Positions 33,376-44,475 of a stretch of 64,000 nt of DNA are shown one piece after another. Source of the DNA: Diplolepis rosae (taxonomy: Eukaryota; Arthropoda; Insecta; Hymenoptera; Diplolepididae). A program made the translations under genes and the position numbers. The stretch spans positions 3,234,001-3,298,000 of the forward strand of contig JAPYXD010000308.1 in assembly GCA_030998225.1 (NCBI GenBank), read 5' to 3'. Within the stretch, counting starts at the first letter, position 1; each line of letters begins with the position of its first letter. Below the pieces are notes generated by a model that worked only from the letters and a program-made list of their open reading frames with translations, was not told the origin of the DNA and did not search any database.

Positions 33376-34380
33376 TTATTCAAAGTATTGCCCATCTGAA
33401 GCTATGAATTTTTCCCATCTTTCTGGCAATTTGTGGATTACATCCCAAAAGAATTGCGCCGGCTTGGCGGCCAAGAATGAATCAAGCCAATTTTCGATAC
33501 CCTGTTCTGATGTCAACCGTATTCCAGTGAGGGCGTTCTGCATTGACAGGAACAAATGGTAGTCAGAAGGGGCAAGGTCTGGGATATAAGGCGGGTGGGG
33601 TAAAACTTCCCATCCACTGTTTTCCAAATAGTTCCAAACCGGAATAGCAACATGAGGCCGAGCGTTGTCATGATGGAAAATTATTGCCTCGTGTCTGGTC
33701 GCATATTCCGGGCGTTTTTCGGCTATTGCTCTCTTCAAACGGATTAATTATCTTCGGTAGCGTTCTCCATTGATGGCTTCACCCGGTTTTAGCAGCTCAT
33801 AATACAGCACACCCTTCTGATCCTACCAAATACAGAGCATTACCTTCGCGTTATGGATATTCGGCTTTGCCGTTGATTTGGCTGGTTGGCTGGGTTTCAC
33901 ATATGACTTTTTGAGCTTGAGGTTGTCGTAATGGATCCATTTTTCATCACCAGTAACAATCCGTTGCAAAAATGACTTCTTTTTGTGGCGTTCCAGTAGC
34001 ATTTCGGACATGCAAAACCGTCTTTCAACGTCTCTCGGCTTGAGTTCATGTGGAACCCAATTTCCTTGCTTTTGAATGTATCCGGCTGCTTTTAAACGTT
34101 TTTAAATGGCTGCTTAAGTCACTCCCAAAGATTCTGCGAGCTCTTCTTGTGTTTGGCAACAATCTTCATCAAGTAATGCTATCATTTCTTCATCTTATAA
34201 CTTTTTTGGCTGCCCAGGACGTTTTTCGTCTTCCAAGCCAAAATCACCACTTTCAAATCGTGTAAACCACTTTTGGCACGTTCGCTCAGCTATATGTAAA
34301 ATGGACAATAATGAGATGGTAAAATATTTTAAGACCGAAAAAAATTTGAAAGCGTGCATCTTGCATGTTAGACCAAGCAA
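33376..34380 (-). pseudogene. Mariner transposase (DD34D), broken
   Basis: Minus-strand remains of a mariner transposase in at least three frames. The HTH-side segment (within 34195-34380) has AERTCQKWFTRFESGDFGLED. The central segment (33823-34011) has the first catalytic Asp in VTGDEKWIHYDN. The C-terminal segment (33376-33738) has the second Asp in HHDNARPH and the third in PDLAPSDYHLF. I count 34 residues between the last two Asp, the mariner DD34D spacing. A stop or frame change separates 33823 from 33738, and the N-terminal region is replaced by unrelated codons upstream of AERTC. Catalytic residues are kept but the frame is not, so it is inactive. Clear terminal repeats were not found. 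Confidence 0.85.
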
Positions 34381-35743
34381 CAGGGAATTTGTTATGACAT
34401 TATTTATTTCAGAAAACGGTCTGCGCCATCAGAAGAGAGGTTGGTCATAGAGTAATTGTGTCATGTTTTGGACAACGATATATGATTTATAAATTTCTTA
34501 TTAACATTTAGGACCAAAAAATCGCACTTTTTTTAGTTTTTTGTTTATAACATTAAAGGTAATTTTTCAACCTCAATAAGATTCATTAGAAAGTTGTAGA
34601 CAGTTGAATTGCAAACAAAATGAGCCGCCGTTCGATCTGATTGGATAATTAGAAGCGGAGAAAATTCGGAAAAATCGGGAAATTTAGCTTTTGTTAAACA
34701 AATTAATATCTCAGTTAATTTTTAACTTTTCAGGTTGAGATTTGGTGGAAAAGTAACCGACTTTATGTTCTTCAAACGTATAAAAAAAGAACACTTTAAG
34801 ATAATACGTTTCCGCGCTATTAACACTTTAATTTATTTCATGCGTTAATTGTAAAATGTCTGCTTGCCGCAGAGGTGGTCCGATTTTTATTTTAAAAACG
34901 GCTTTTAAAAATATAAATCAAGCACAACAGAACGTCAATCTTGGTTTTTCGCTAAAATAATATGTGAAATAAGAATAAAACGTAAGAACACAAAGTTGTT
35001 CGTTTCAAAAAGGTCTACAATTTTTGTCTTACACAGTTTCTGATAAAACATATATTTTTCGTTTAAATTCCAAAAAATGCGATTAAAATTCAAAAATTCC
35101 ATTTCTTAGAAAAAATATGAAAGATAAAAAAAGTTTAGATGGAAAATTATTTCCGTTAATGGAGTCTACAAATTCTTATGAAGACACTTCTCGACAGGAT
35201 GTATATTTCATGTATTGATTATAAGAAACATTATTGAAAAAATTCCATTTTATAACCTTAATAGATTTCACTTAAGCTCAAAAACAAATTTAGTGACTTT
35301 GAGAAAATGTGTAAATCATATCATCTGTAATATTATAAAATTGGTTTGAGCTTCAGTATCAAATTATAAGAAATAAACTTAAATGTATGCAAAGAGCCGG
35401 AAAGCATAACGAACTCTGCGCGTGGGACACTTAGAAAATGAAGGAATGAGTGAACGGACCGAGCGCGACTAAACAAAAATTTTAATCCGTTTTTAAAAAC
35501 TAAATTCGCGATATCTCCGAAACTATTTATCCGATTAGCTCCAAATTTCGAGAAGTATCGCTCCTTGCTCCAGCGGAATCAGATTTTTTCCTTAATCTTT
35601 TTTAAAAACTTTTCGAGAAAATCACGTTTCTCTGAGACGGGTCCGTTTGAAATAAAAATAAACGCGAGATAAAATGCTTTAGATTTCGGTCACTTTTGAT
35701 CGCACAGCTTTGTGCATAGGCCCATTCGATAGAGCATGCTTCT
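34381..35743. other. No recognisable gene
   Basis: AT-rich intron sequence. A mariner-terminus-like stretch (GGTTGGTCATAGAGTAATTG near 34439) is in the wrong orientation for the element beside it. Nothing else is supportable. Confidence 0.4.
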
Positions 35744-37490
35744 ATGTACTTACAGTTTTGAACGTTCATTGAACGATGAAAAAAATGGTCTTCAAAAGCA
35801 AAACTTTGGGTATATATAGAATCAGGGTGCCTCAAAAATACGATCGATAACAAAAAATTTTAAAGTTTTTAATATCAGGGGTGAAAAACACCCGTTAATG
35901 ACTTAAAAAGTGTAAAAATGGCTATTTCGTCCCAAGCACGTTCGCTTCGATCAAAATTTCATTCTGCTAAAAATAGGTCTTGTGATGCCCGACAGATTGA
36001 CACCTTCAAAAAATAGGGGACGAAATTAGATAAACCACCCTTATTGAAATTAGACTTAAAAAAGTAAAAAGATGACTGTATCGTTCCAAGAGCGTTCGCT
36101 TAGATCAAAATTTAATGTTGCTATAAATGGGTCTTGAGATGCCCGACGGATTGGCACCTTCAAAAAATAGGGGACGAAATTAGATAAACCACCCTTAACA
36201 AAAAAAGACCCAAAAAAGTGAAAAACTGGCTACTTGTATATCGTCTCAAGCGCGTTCGCTTAGATCAAAATTTCATTCTTCTAAAAAAATGGTACAGATT
36301 GACACCTTCAAAAAATAGAGGACGAAATTAAATAAACCAGCCTTATCAAAAAAAGATTCAAAAAAGTGAAAAAATGGTTATGTCTTTCCAAGCGCGTTCG
36401 CTTAGATCAAAATTTCGGGTCGTTTTAAATAGTTCTAATGATGCGTAATATACTATTGTTTGAAATAAAAGTAATTTTATGATAATGGTTGAAAAATTTG
36501 CTAATATTTTTGTCATATCGCGCATAGTGTGGATAAAAATATTAGTTTCCATTTTTCTAAAATCGAAACGAAAAATACAAATCGTTTAGAAACATTTTTA
36601 AATAAAAAATTCGATCTTTTTTTTAAAGAAGAATTTTGCATTATAACGAGTTTAAAAAAGACCAAAGTGATTATTTATATAATAAAAAATACACAAATGT
36701 TTTGAGTATCAATCAAAAAAGAAAAAAACATACCTTATGAGTTTTTTTTACGAAAACATAGAAAACGAGGTGTACAATCAACAAGTGTACAATGCAACGT
36801 TGTCACATATGCCAACTGTTTCAAGACTAGAGTCAGTTTTGCAGATCGTGAACGTTTTCTCCCATCACCACTGTCCCGTGTGGAACCTCACACAATCAAA
36901 CCCGGCGTGTCGGTGTGCCCCTACTTGCTCGCATCAAATTCACGCGGTCGGCTGTTGAGCCAAAATTAAAAAATATTTTTCTCTCGACTCCGTGCAAAAG
37001 TGGCGCGAAAAAGACACCAAATTCAATAAGGGTGGTTTATCTAATTTCGTTTCCTATTTTTTGAAGGTGTCAATCTTTCGGGCATCACTAAAGCTATTCA
37101 AAACGACCCGAAATTTTGATCTAAGCGAACGCGCTTGAGACGATATAGCCATTTTTTCACTTTTCTGGGTCTTTTTTTTTGTTAAGGGTGGTTTATTTAA
37201 TTTTATCCCCTATTTTTTGAAGGTGTCAATTTGTTGGGCATCACAAGACCCATTTTTAGCAGAATGAAATTTTGATCGAAGTGAACGTGCTTGGGACGAA
37301 ATAGCCATTTTTACACTTTTTAAGTCATTAAGGGGTGTTTTCCACCCCTGGTATTAAAAGCTTAAAAAGTTTTTGTTATCGATCGTATTTTTGAGGCACT
37401 CTGATTCTATATATACCCAAAGTTTTGCTTTTAAAGAAAATTTTTTTCATCGTTCAATGAACGTTCAAAACTGTAAGTACATCATGCTTC
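35744..37490. mobile_element. Foldback element with tandem repeats in its arms
   Basis: The left arm (35744 to about 36420) and right arm (about 37025-37490) are reverse complements. Both contain TACAGTTTTGAACGTTCATT, GGTATATATAGAATCAG and ACGATCGATAAC in matching order. The left arm holds four tandem units of about 150 bp (near 35916, 36067, 36222, 36369) with CGTTCGCTTAGATCAAAATT; the right arm holds about two. The loop (36420-37020) includes a fragment related to the hAT-like foldback end. No transposase. Variable unit number in the arms is a feature of Foldback-type elements. Confidence 0.75.
36835..37018 (+). repeat. Fragment related to hAT-like foldback terminus
   Basis: CAGTTTTGCAGATCGTGAAC, then CGGCGTGTCGGTGTGCCCC and CCGTGCAAAAGTGGCGCGAA, in the same order and spacing as the left end of the element at 11112 (CGTGGCGTGTCAGTGTGTCG, CGTGCAAAAGAGGCGCGAAG). 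A diverged solo end within the foldback loop. Confidence 0.55.
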
Positions 37491-37565
37491 TGTCTCAAAA
37501 TCATCGAAAAACTCAAATTTCGTCTTTGGTGCTGTTAGCCGGATTCCTTCGTTCCACACCACACA

Positions 37566-37859
37566 TGTTAGAAACCAATGTTTAATTTATCTGAATTAAC
37601 GTGAATCTTTTATGTATGCATATTTCCTAGAGTAATCGAATAGTATTGATATAAGCTTAGTTGTTTAGTGTATGTGAGGCGTTCGCCGAATTGTTGCACA
37701 AAAAAGTGCCTAGGAAGAAATCCTATCTTTGTTTAATCTATCTAATTCTCAAATAAATCTACATAATCACAAACTTACAAATGCCTTTTTAATAAACGGA
37801 ATATTTTCCCTAACGTGTAAAAACGAAAAGTAAATGCCGAAACATTGGCCGTCTGTACA
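37566..37859 (+). repeat. BEL-2 5' LTR
   Basis: Begins TGTTAGAAACCAATG (a start at 37579 is also possible) and ends GGCCGTCTGTACA. It lacks an 85-bp segment that the 3' LTR has after TTTAATCTATC, probably through deletion. It is followed at once by TGATCCAATCGAGCCGGAT (37860-37878), a primer-binding site like that of BEL-1. Confidence 0.85.
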
Positions 37860-37878
37860 TGATCCAATCGAGCCGGAT
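37860..37878 (+). other. BEL-2 primer-binding site
   Basis: TGATCCAATCGAGCCGGAT adjoins the LTR. It shares GAGCCGGAT with the BEL-1 site and has a mutated TGG (TGA). A tRNA-Tyr-like primer is inferred. Confidence 0.55.
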
Positions 37879-38159
37879 AAATAAAGAACAAAAAATATCA
37901 TGGATTAATCTATAGAGTTGTGCCAAAAAAAACAGTGATCGATCACAGTGTAATCAAGTGCAAGTCCTAGTGAGTTGTTCCCATAAGACAACGGGAACTT
38001 CAATAATTTCTATCGCATTCTAAAACACAGCTTATTTAGACACGTACAACAAATTGAGGTGATACGTTAAAATCTCCTCTCATATACAACTAACTGAAGC
38101 AATGTGTTAAAAACACCTCTCACATGCAACAAATTGAGGCAATCCCGAGTCGAAATCTC

Positions 38160-38343
38160 GAGCAAGTTTTAAGTTTTTAGGTACTGCTTACCTTCTGCTT
38201 CTTCTCATTTACCACTGCTTTGATACTTTTCAAAATATTTGGAACCTGAATTAATCATTATTCATTACATTGAAGAATATCAAAGCAGTGGTAAATGAGA
38301 AGAAGCAGGAGGTAAGCAGTACCTAAACACGTAAAACTTGCTC
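38160..38343. repeat. 65-bp-arm hairpin in the BEL-2 leader
   Basis: The arm from about 38160 (GAGCAAGTTTTAAGTTTTTA) is matched in inverted form to 38343, with a loop of about 50 bp. Only a few mismatches. It lies just before gag; either a small insertion or a packaging/dimer-type stem. Confidence 0.7.
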
Positions 38344-39475
38344 AATATAACCCTGCTCAAATCGCTGAATTGCAATTACGATACAATTCAGTTTTTGCTC
38401 ATTTTTCTAATCTCGATGATTTATATGATGAAATTCAGTTAATTGATGCTGAAACAGATCATACCATAGAGAAAAAATCTATTCAAGACCTTTATTTTCA
38501 AACCCTTGCTAAAGCTCAGAATTATCTTACATCTTCCATATCACAATTTAATACTAGCTCACAGATGAATTTCCAAGAAGTGTCTTCAAATCCGGGTAAT
38601 GGAAATGAATCGGTAGCGTCATCAAATCGAAGAAGGTTAAAATTACTTCAAGCTGAATTATCGACTTTCTGTGGTAAAGTAGAAAAATGGCTAACGTTGA
38701 AAAGTTACAGTATCTAAAGTCCGCTCTTAAAGACAAGGCATTACGTAAAATTCAAGTTTTTGCTATTACTGAGGAAAATTATCAGCGCGCTTGGGACCTT
38801 TTACGGAAATCATACGGAGATAAACGTACCTTGATTTCGGGTCACCTCAGTTTATTATTACGAGTACCCATTGAAGAAAACAAATCTTAACATATAAGAG
38901 GTTGATTACCCTCGCTGACGAATCCCAACAGCATCTTCAATCATTATCTTCATTGGGCGTGAATGTAGGTCAGGAAATAGTAGTAGCTATTATCGAAGAA
39001 AAAGTTCATAAAGATACGCTAGAAAAATGGAAAGAAATAATTAAAAAGCGAGAATTTCCTAATTTGGAAGATTTAACTGATTTTTTATACAGAACGAGAG
39101 CCCGCATTTCTAAGCGGAAAAACGATAGTAATTCAAAACATTCTGCTGACAAGGATTCCTCCCCTTTCAAAAAACGCAAATTTGAGTTCAAACGTCAGTC
39201 CCTGATGATTGTTGCATCTGATAAATGTATTCTTTGTTCAGAAGCACATCATCTATTATAAAATTTTAGTATTTAAATGCAGTAAATTCTTAATTTCAAT
39301 GGTCGAGGAGCGAATCAAAATTGTGAAAGATGCACATCAATGTTTTAATTGCTTACGTAACCATAAAGCTGAGGAGTGTAAATGCGGTGCTTTTAAAAAA
39401 TGTGGGAAACACTACAATACCTTACTGCACATCTCCATAGCACAAGATTCAAACAAATCTAATGAATCTTGACAA
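38340..39475 (+). pseudogene. BEL-2 gag (DUF1759-like) and zinc knuckle, fragmented
   Basis: Four overlapping frames give one gag. The N-terminus (38370-38717) has ELSTFCGKVEKW, the start of the DUF1759 domain. A second piece (38687-38890) has VEKLQYLKSALKDKALRKI and RAWDLLRKSYGDKRTLI. A third piece (38902-39261) has LTDFLYRTRARISK. The knuckle piece ends near 39472 with CFNCLRNHKAEEC and KCGKHYNTLLH. About 25 residues are missing between the first two pieces, and stops or frame changes separate the rest. It would have formed the capsid. The reading frame ends about 50 bp before the first large insertion block. Confidence 0.82.
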
Positions 39476-39479
39476 CCGA

Positions 39480-40373
39480 ATCGAGTCTCGAAAATTACTT
39501 TGAATTCGCTAATTTGTAACATACCTATATTCCCACTGGTTGCCAGACGCTTCAGTCAGCCAGGGTTCGGTAGGAGTGGGGGAGTAGGTGATGAAACAAT
39601 ATCGTTTGAACGGTCGTATACATTATGAAAATAAGTTTATTATAAAAGATATAAAGAAATTACAGGTAAATACAAAATGGATAGATTAAGACGGAAGTGT
39701 CTGTGTGTGTGCGTTCGTGTGTGTGCGCGCGCGCGCGTGTGTGTGTGTGTTTCTCCTATTCTCCTACCAAAAAATAAATGTCTACTATTACGTCGAAACG
39801 TGCCGGTGTTACCGGTGCCGTCAGTCTGCGAGCGTTGTCTGGTATAAAAGTGGCGTTGACAATCCCGACGCGTTACATGTGAGCAGCGTGGCCACGGAGT
39901 GTATTGGGCTGGCGGCGCTGCAGCCCGGCTGACGCTGAGTCCCGGAAACTTTCCATTTCCCACGGTCGGTCTGGTCGGTACGGGTGAAGGGGTGGGAGTC
40001 GATTTCGTTTGATTGGCTGGCCGAGTAAGCGCATCGCCGGGGGTGGGGTGATCAGCAACGCCTGGAGTCACCGCACTCGAAACCCGTGGCCCGATCATTG
40101 GAACGCTCATCCATCGGCACACCGGTTGACTCGTGCTCCTTGGGCCTCTAGAAGTCGATGCGTCGCCGAAGGTGGGGTGATCAGGAACGCCTAAAGTCAC
40201 CGCACCCGAAACGCCCATCCTTCGGCACACCGGTCGGCTAGCGTTTCCTCGTAGAGGACTGTGCATCGGGTAAGTTGTCTACGGGTAAGTAAGTCGTCTT
40301 CAGGTAAGTGCGTCATCGTCAGGTATGTATATCGTCGTCCAGGTAAGTATGTCATCGTAAGGTAAGTACGTCG
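39480..40373. repeat. GC-rich block with GT microsatellite and tandem repeats
   Basis: Foreign-looking GC-rich sequence at the start of the first insertion into BEL-2. It has a (GT)n/(GC)n tract (about 39700-39755) and two imperfect copies of about 130 bp (near 40010-40130 and 40140-40260, sharing GGTGGGGTGATCAG and CATCGGCACACCGG-like motifs). An array of GGTAAGT motifs follows. The 208-codon minus ORF here follows the repeats and looks like an artefact. Base composition matches 47905-48570, so the two may be ends of one inserted element. Confidence 0.6.
40265..40373 (+). repeat. 18-20 bp tandem array of 5' splice-site-like motifs
   Basis: Six consecutive units carry GGTAAGT or GGTATGT (for example CAGGTAAGTATGTCATCGT). 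Each is close to the U1 snRNA consensus CAG|GTAAGT. It ends at the presumed start of a hAT-like element. Confidence 0.75.
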
Positions 40374-40929
40374 CAGTGTTCACAGACTGCGTAAGATTTT
40401 TGCTCCCACCACGTTCCCTTGTGTAAGCAACACATATAAACGCGGCGTGTCGATGTATCCCCGCTCCATCGCTTGTTTGCACGCCCGCAAATCGATAATT
40501 GGATGATTGCCACTACTTCTTCGTTTTCTCTCGGCTTCGCTTCGTCTTTTGGGTTTGTAACTGTTGGTTCGTCGAAAGTCGAGAAATGCCGAGGATGCAC
40601 GATTGTAACACGTATATTTTCAGATTTCATGCTGTCGGTTATTGAGTGGAAATTGAGAATTGTGTTTCTCTCAACTCTCTCGACATCGTGCAATAGAGGC
40701 GCGAAATATACGACAATTTTAAATACATGAAATATGTTGTTTAAGATATAATATTTCTTTTTTTCAAATTTTTATAACATATGCCTAAAATAAATATCTG
40801 AAAAATCCTGTCAACTTATTTAAATGTTTTAACACGTTAAATGTGAAAAATTTGAATTAATATATACATTTAAAACATTTTTAGCTTTTCAAAAACCAAA
40901 ACTTTAATTAGTAATTACGAATTTCCATT

Positions 40930-43900
40930 ATTTTTATTATTATTATTATAAATATGGCTGGGACCCCGAAGGGCCCCAGATGCTTGGGTAATCCCGTTGC
41001 ATCACCAACTAAAAACCTCATGCGCGACCCCACAGCCCGTGCCAAAGGGCAAGGACCTGGGCCACGTTTTTGGTCTGAATCACGGCTACGTCTATGGAGA
41101 AGCAGCCCGCGAGAGACTGTCGTTTGTCCCCAATTGCTGGACAATGGCAGAGTATATGGGTGGAAGTTTCATTGTCTTCCCCACATAGTCGACAAAGTGG
41201 ACTTTTAGCAAGCCCTATATTATGTCTATGGTAGGCGTGGTTGCCGTGACCAATAAGCACTTCTGTTATGGTCCTTACCTCGGTTCTACTAAGTCGGCGC
41301 AGATCTGCAGCTCGTTTGGGGTTTAGATATTTCCCCATGAGGGCTTTGGCTTGTTTGCATGCCGATGCCTTGTACCACTCTTCCTGGTGTTTCTCGGCCA
41401 GCCACTTTTTAATGTCTTCTGTGGCCGACCTGTTTGAAATACCTATTACTGGTTCTAGACCAGATGGGTTTTGTTTTCTCGTCGCTAGCTTGGCTAGTCT
41501 ATCCGCTGTCTCGTTGCCCTTGATACCCCTGTGTCCAGGAATCCAGAGGACTGTGACTCGGTTGTCTTCCGCTAGTTTGTTCAATGCTTCATAGCATTCC
41601 CACACCAGCGTCGAGGTAGTCACTGACTTATCTAGTGTCGTGATGGCCGCTCTACTATCTGAGCAGATGCGGATGTTCCTGTTGCGACCATGATTCTGTG
41701 CTGCGTGTGCGCATTGGAGTATGGCCACAATCTCGGTTTGAAGAACTGTGGAGTGGGGTCCCAGCGGGACCATGAGGCGTGTGTCGCTGTTCTTCCCATA
41801 GACACCAGCCCCCCACCCTCCCTGTTTTTGGAGCCGTCTGTAAACCAGTTGTCTCCTTCCCCTGGGAGGTGTGCGCGACCCACCCTCCAATCTTCCATAG
41901 TTGACAAGCTTACCTTGTACTTTTTGTCGAAGAGGTACTGTGGAGACGTCCTGTCTCTTACCATTTTCATGATCGGTCTCTTTGCGATGTTGACAGTGGT
42001 TTTTATTTTTTTCGAAATCACTGTGTTAGGGTTTACACCAATTCTCCAGGCCGCCTTGCTAGCCTCGGCTGTGATGGTTAGGTGCAGAGGCTCTAGCCCC
42101 ATTAGTGCTCCCAACGCTGTTGTGGGTGAGGACTTCGAGGCGCCAGTGATGCCTCTAAGGATCAGCCCTCGAAGCCTTTCCAACCTGGCCATGGCTGTCT
42201 TCTGCTTGACTCTGCTCCACCAGACCAATGACGCATACGTTAGTCTGGGTCGCAGAATCGCCGTGAAGATCCACAGCAGTGTGTCGGGTTTCAAGCCCCA
42301 ATTATTGCCAATAGCTCTTCTGCAGAGCCAGAGGGTTGATATAAATTTATTGCACTTGTTATCGAAGTGGTCTTTCCAAGTGAGCTTATTGTCCAAGATA
42401 ACTCCTAGATATTTAGCGCTCTTGGAAATTTCTAGACGCTGCTTTTTCAGTTCCAGTGTTCTAGTTGTACTCCATTTGTACCGCTTGGTAAAAATGACTA
42501 CGTCAGTCTTACCTGGGTTCACCGAGAGTCCTGTTGTTCTACACCAAGTATCCACAGCTTTTAGCGACTGTTGCATTACGCCCATAAGTGCATCCAAATG
42601 CATTCCGCGTACTATGACTAGGATGTCGTCAGCATATCCAATGGGGTGACATCCTTGGTCGGTTAGTAGATGCAGTAGTTCATCCACCACTAGACTCCAC
42701 AGCAGGGGAGATAGTACTCCTCCCTGCGGGCATCCTGAATCAACGATCCCTTGGAGGGTAGTATTTCCTTTGGTAATCGTGATGTTCCTGTTTCCTAGCA
42801 TATGGCAGGTCCAATCAACTACGACTATGGGGACTCCTTGTCTTATCATAGCTCTCCTGATCACTTCACTGGATGTGTGGTTAAAGGCACCCTCAATATC
42901 CATGAATGTTCCAATAGCGAATCCTTTAAGGTTCATTTGGTCCTCAATCAGATTCACCGCTTTGCTAAGGGCAGTTTCGGTCGAGTGACCGGCCCTGTAG
43001 GCATGCTGATCGCTGTGTAGTGGTTTTACCGTCAGGATCTTATCGCGGATGTATCTGTCCACGAGTCTCTCCACCGTTTTTAGTACGAAGGAGGTAAGGC
43101 TGATTGGTCGGAAATCCTTCGGAGATGTCCATCCGTTCTTGCCTGCTTTAGGTATAAATATTACCCTTGTCCCTCTCCAAGCCTTGGGAACATAACCCAA
43201 AGTCAAACTGGCCCTAGCAAGTTTCACTAGCGGCCCTATGATGGGGTCCCCAGCCCTCTGCAGTAGGACCGGGTAGATGCCATCCGGACCTGGGGACTTG
43301 TAGGGGTTGAAAGACTTCAAGGCCCATCTGACCCTGGCTGGGGAGGCGATCTCCCGGGCCAGCCGCCCGCGTAAACCCAATTGGGTCGCGGGCAGCGGTC
43401 GGCCCTTTTGGGAGTTCCACCCCACCTCCGTTAGACCTTTAAAGCCCGGGAAGTGCGCCATTGTCAGAAGGGTCAGGGTCTCCCTGTCCGGCTCTGAGTA
43501 CGTCCCGTCTGGTAGTCTTAGGGTGTTCAACATAGCTCCTGGATTGCGGGCCAGTAATCTGTTCAGCCTGGCCGCCTCCGCGCCCTTTTCTATGTCCGAA
43601 CAGAAGGAGGTCCAGCTCTTATTCTTGGCCTCCCTGATTTCTTTCCTATATGCATCCCTAGTTGCATTGGATAAGTTCCATAGTTCTTCCGTATTGCCTT
43701 TTTCGGCCCGTCAGAACCTTTCTCTAGTTTCTTTGCGAAGCTTTTCAAGCTTCTCATTCCACCAGTGGGTCTCCCACGCCTTCTTGATTTCCGAAGGTAA
43801 GCAGTTGAGTTCGTACGTAGTGATGATGGCCGACGAGAATTGGTCAGCCGCCCTCTCAAGGGCATCTACGTCTTTGATTTCCATCCATTTGTTTTCCCAT

Positions 43901-44475
43901 GGAGTGCAGCTTGTAGGCCTGTGGCATAACGCTCCCAGTTTGTTTTCCTCGGGTTTCTGACCCATGTGGGGCCAGAGGGTGCGTGTGATTCCAGTTCGTA
44001 CAGTATCTGCATGTGGTCAGATAGAGAGGGTTCGTCTGAAACCCTCCATTTCTTTACTTTATCCCTAAAGCTCCCGGTGCAGAGGGTAATGTCGATTAAC
44101 TCTTCTCTCACAGAGTTCCGAAAAGTCGGTACAGTACCTGTATTTAGAATATCCAAGTCAGTAGTGATTAGATAGTCCACTAGGTCCTCACCCCTTCTGT
44201 TGGTGACCGTGCTACCCCACAGCTTATGGTGAGAGTTTGCATCGCACCCCAAGAGCAAGGGCAGGCCTCTTACCTTACAGTAGTCCACTAATGAGCGGAC
44301 TTCCTCCGGTGGATGGGTCACACTGTCATGTGGAAAGTATGCCGATCCAATGACGAGCTTAACAATTCCTATTAGGTCGACTGAAGCCACCATTAGGTCT
44401 CTGGAGCAAAGATCCAGTAGTGGGACGATGTTGACGTTCTTCGCCAGTATGCATGTCCTCGGGTTGCTAAGCTAT
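40930..44475 (-). mobile_element. 5'-truncated non-LTR retrotransposon (I/LOA-like LINE)
   Basis: A minus-strand LINE with endonuclease, RT and RNase H and a 3' tail of TAA repeats (ATTATTATTATTAT on the + strand near 40935-40950), as in I-type LINEs. It is flanked by TTTCCATT at 40922-40929 and 44476-44483. The endonuclease lacks its N-terminus and ORF1 is absent, so the copy is 5'-truncated. It inserted into the diverged hAT-like element inside BEL-2. Confidence 0.85.
41018..44462 (-). pseudogene. LINE ORF2: AP endonuclease, reverse transcriptase, RNase H (3 breaks)
   Basis: APE-type endonuclease part (43866-44393): GSAYFPHDS, LLLGCDANSHHKLWGS, and the late SLSDHMQI. After a frameshift near 43900-43960 and a TGA near 43714, the RT (41632-43533) follows. 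It has WRGTRVIFIPKAGK, DFRPISLTSF, FMDIEGAF, CPQGGVLSPLLW, catalytic GYADDILVI (YADD at 42625-42636) and a thumb region. RNase H begins NWFTDGSKNREGGG, then shifts frame near 41805 at a G-run, and continues with LQTEIVAIL, CSDSRAAI and WIPGHRGIKGNETADRLAK. A gag-like CCHC tail (CRLCGEDNETSTHILCHC) follows. The RNase H and TAA tail point to the I/LOA group rather than Jockey or R1 proper. Catalytic residues are present, but three breaks make it inactive. Confidence 0.88.

Noticed and set aside
34439..34475. Mariner 5' terminus (GGTTGGTCATAGAGTAATTG)
   Set aside because: Orientation is wrong for the adjacent minus-strand mariner, and no matching repeat was found at its other side.
39640..40266. 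208-codon minus ORF rich in Pro, Arg and Thr-His repeats
   Set aside because: It spans a GT microsatellite and imperfect tandem repeats; composition-driven and without domain similarity.
41690..42649. 319-codon + strand ORF
   Set aside because: Antisense shadow of the LINE reverse transcriptase, which has full catalytic motifs on the minus strand.
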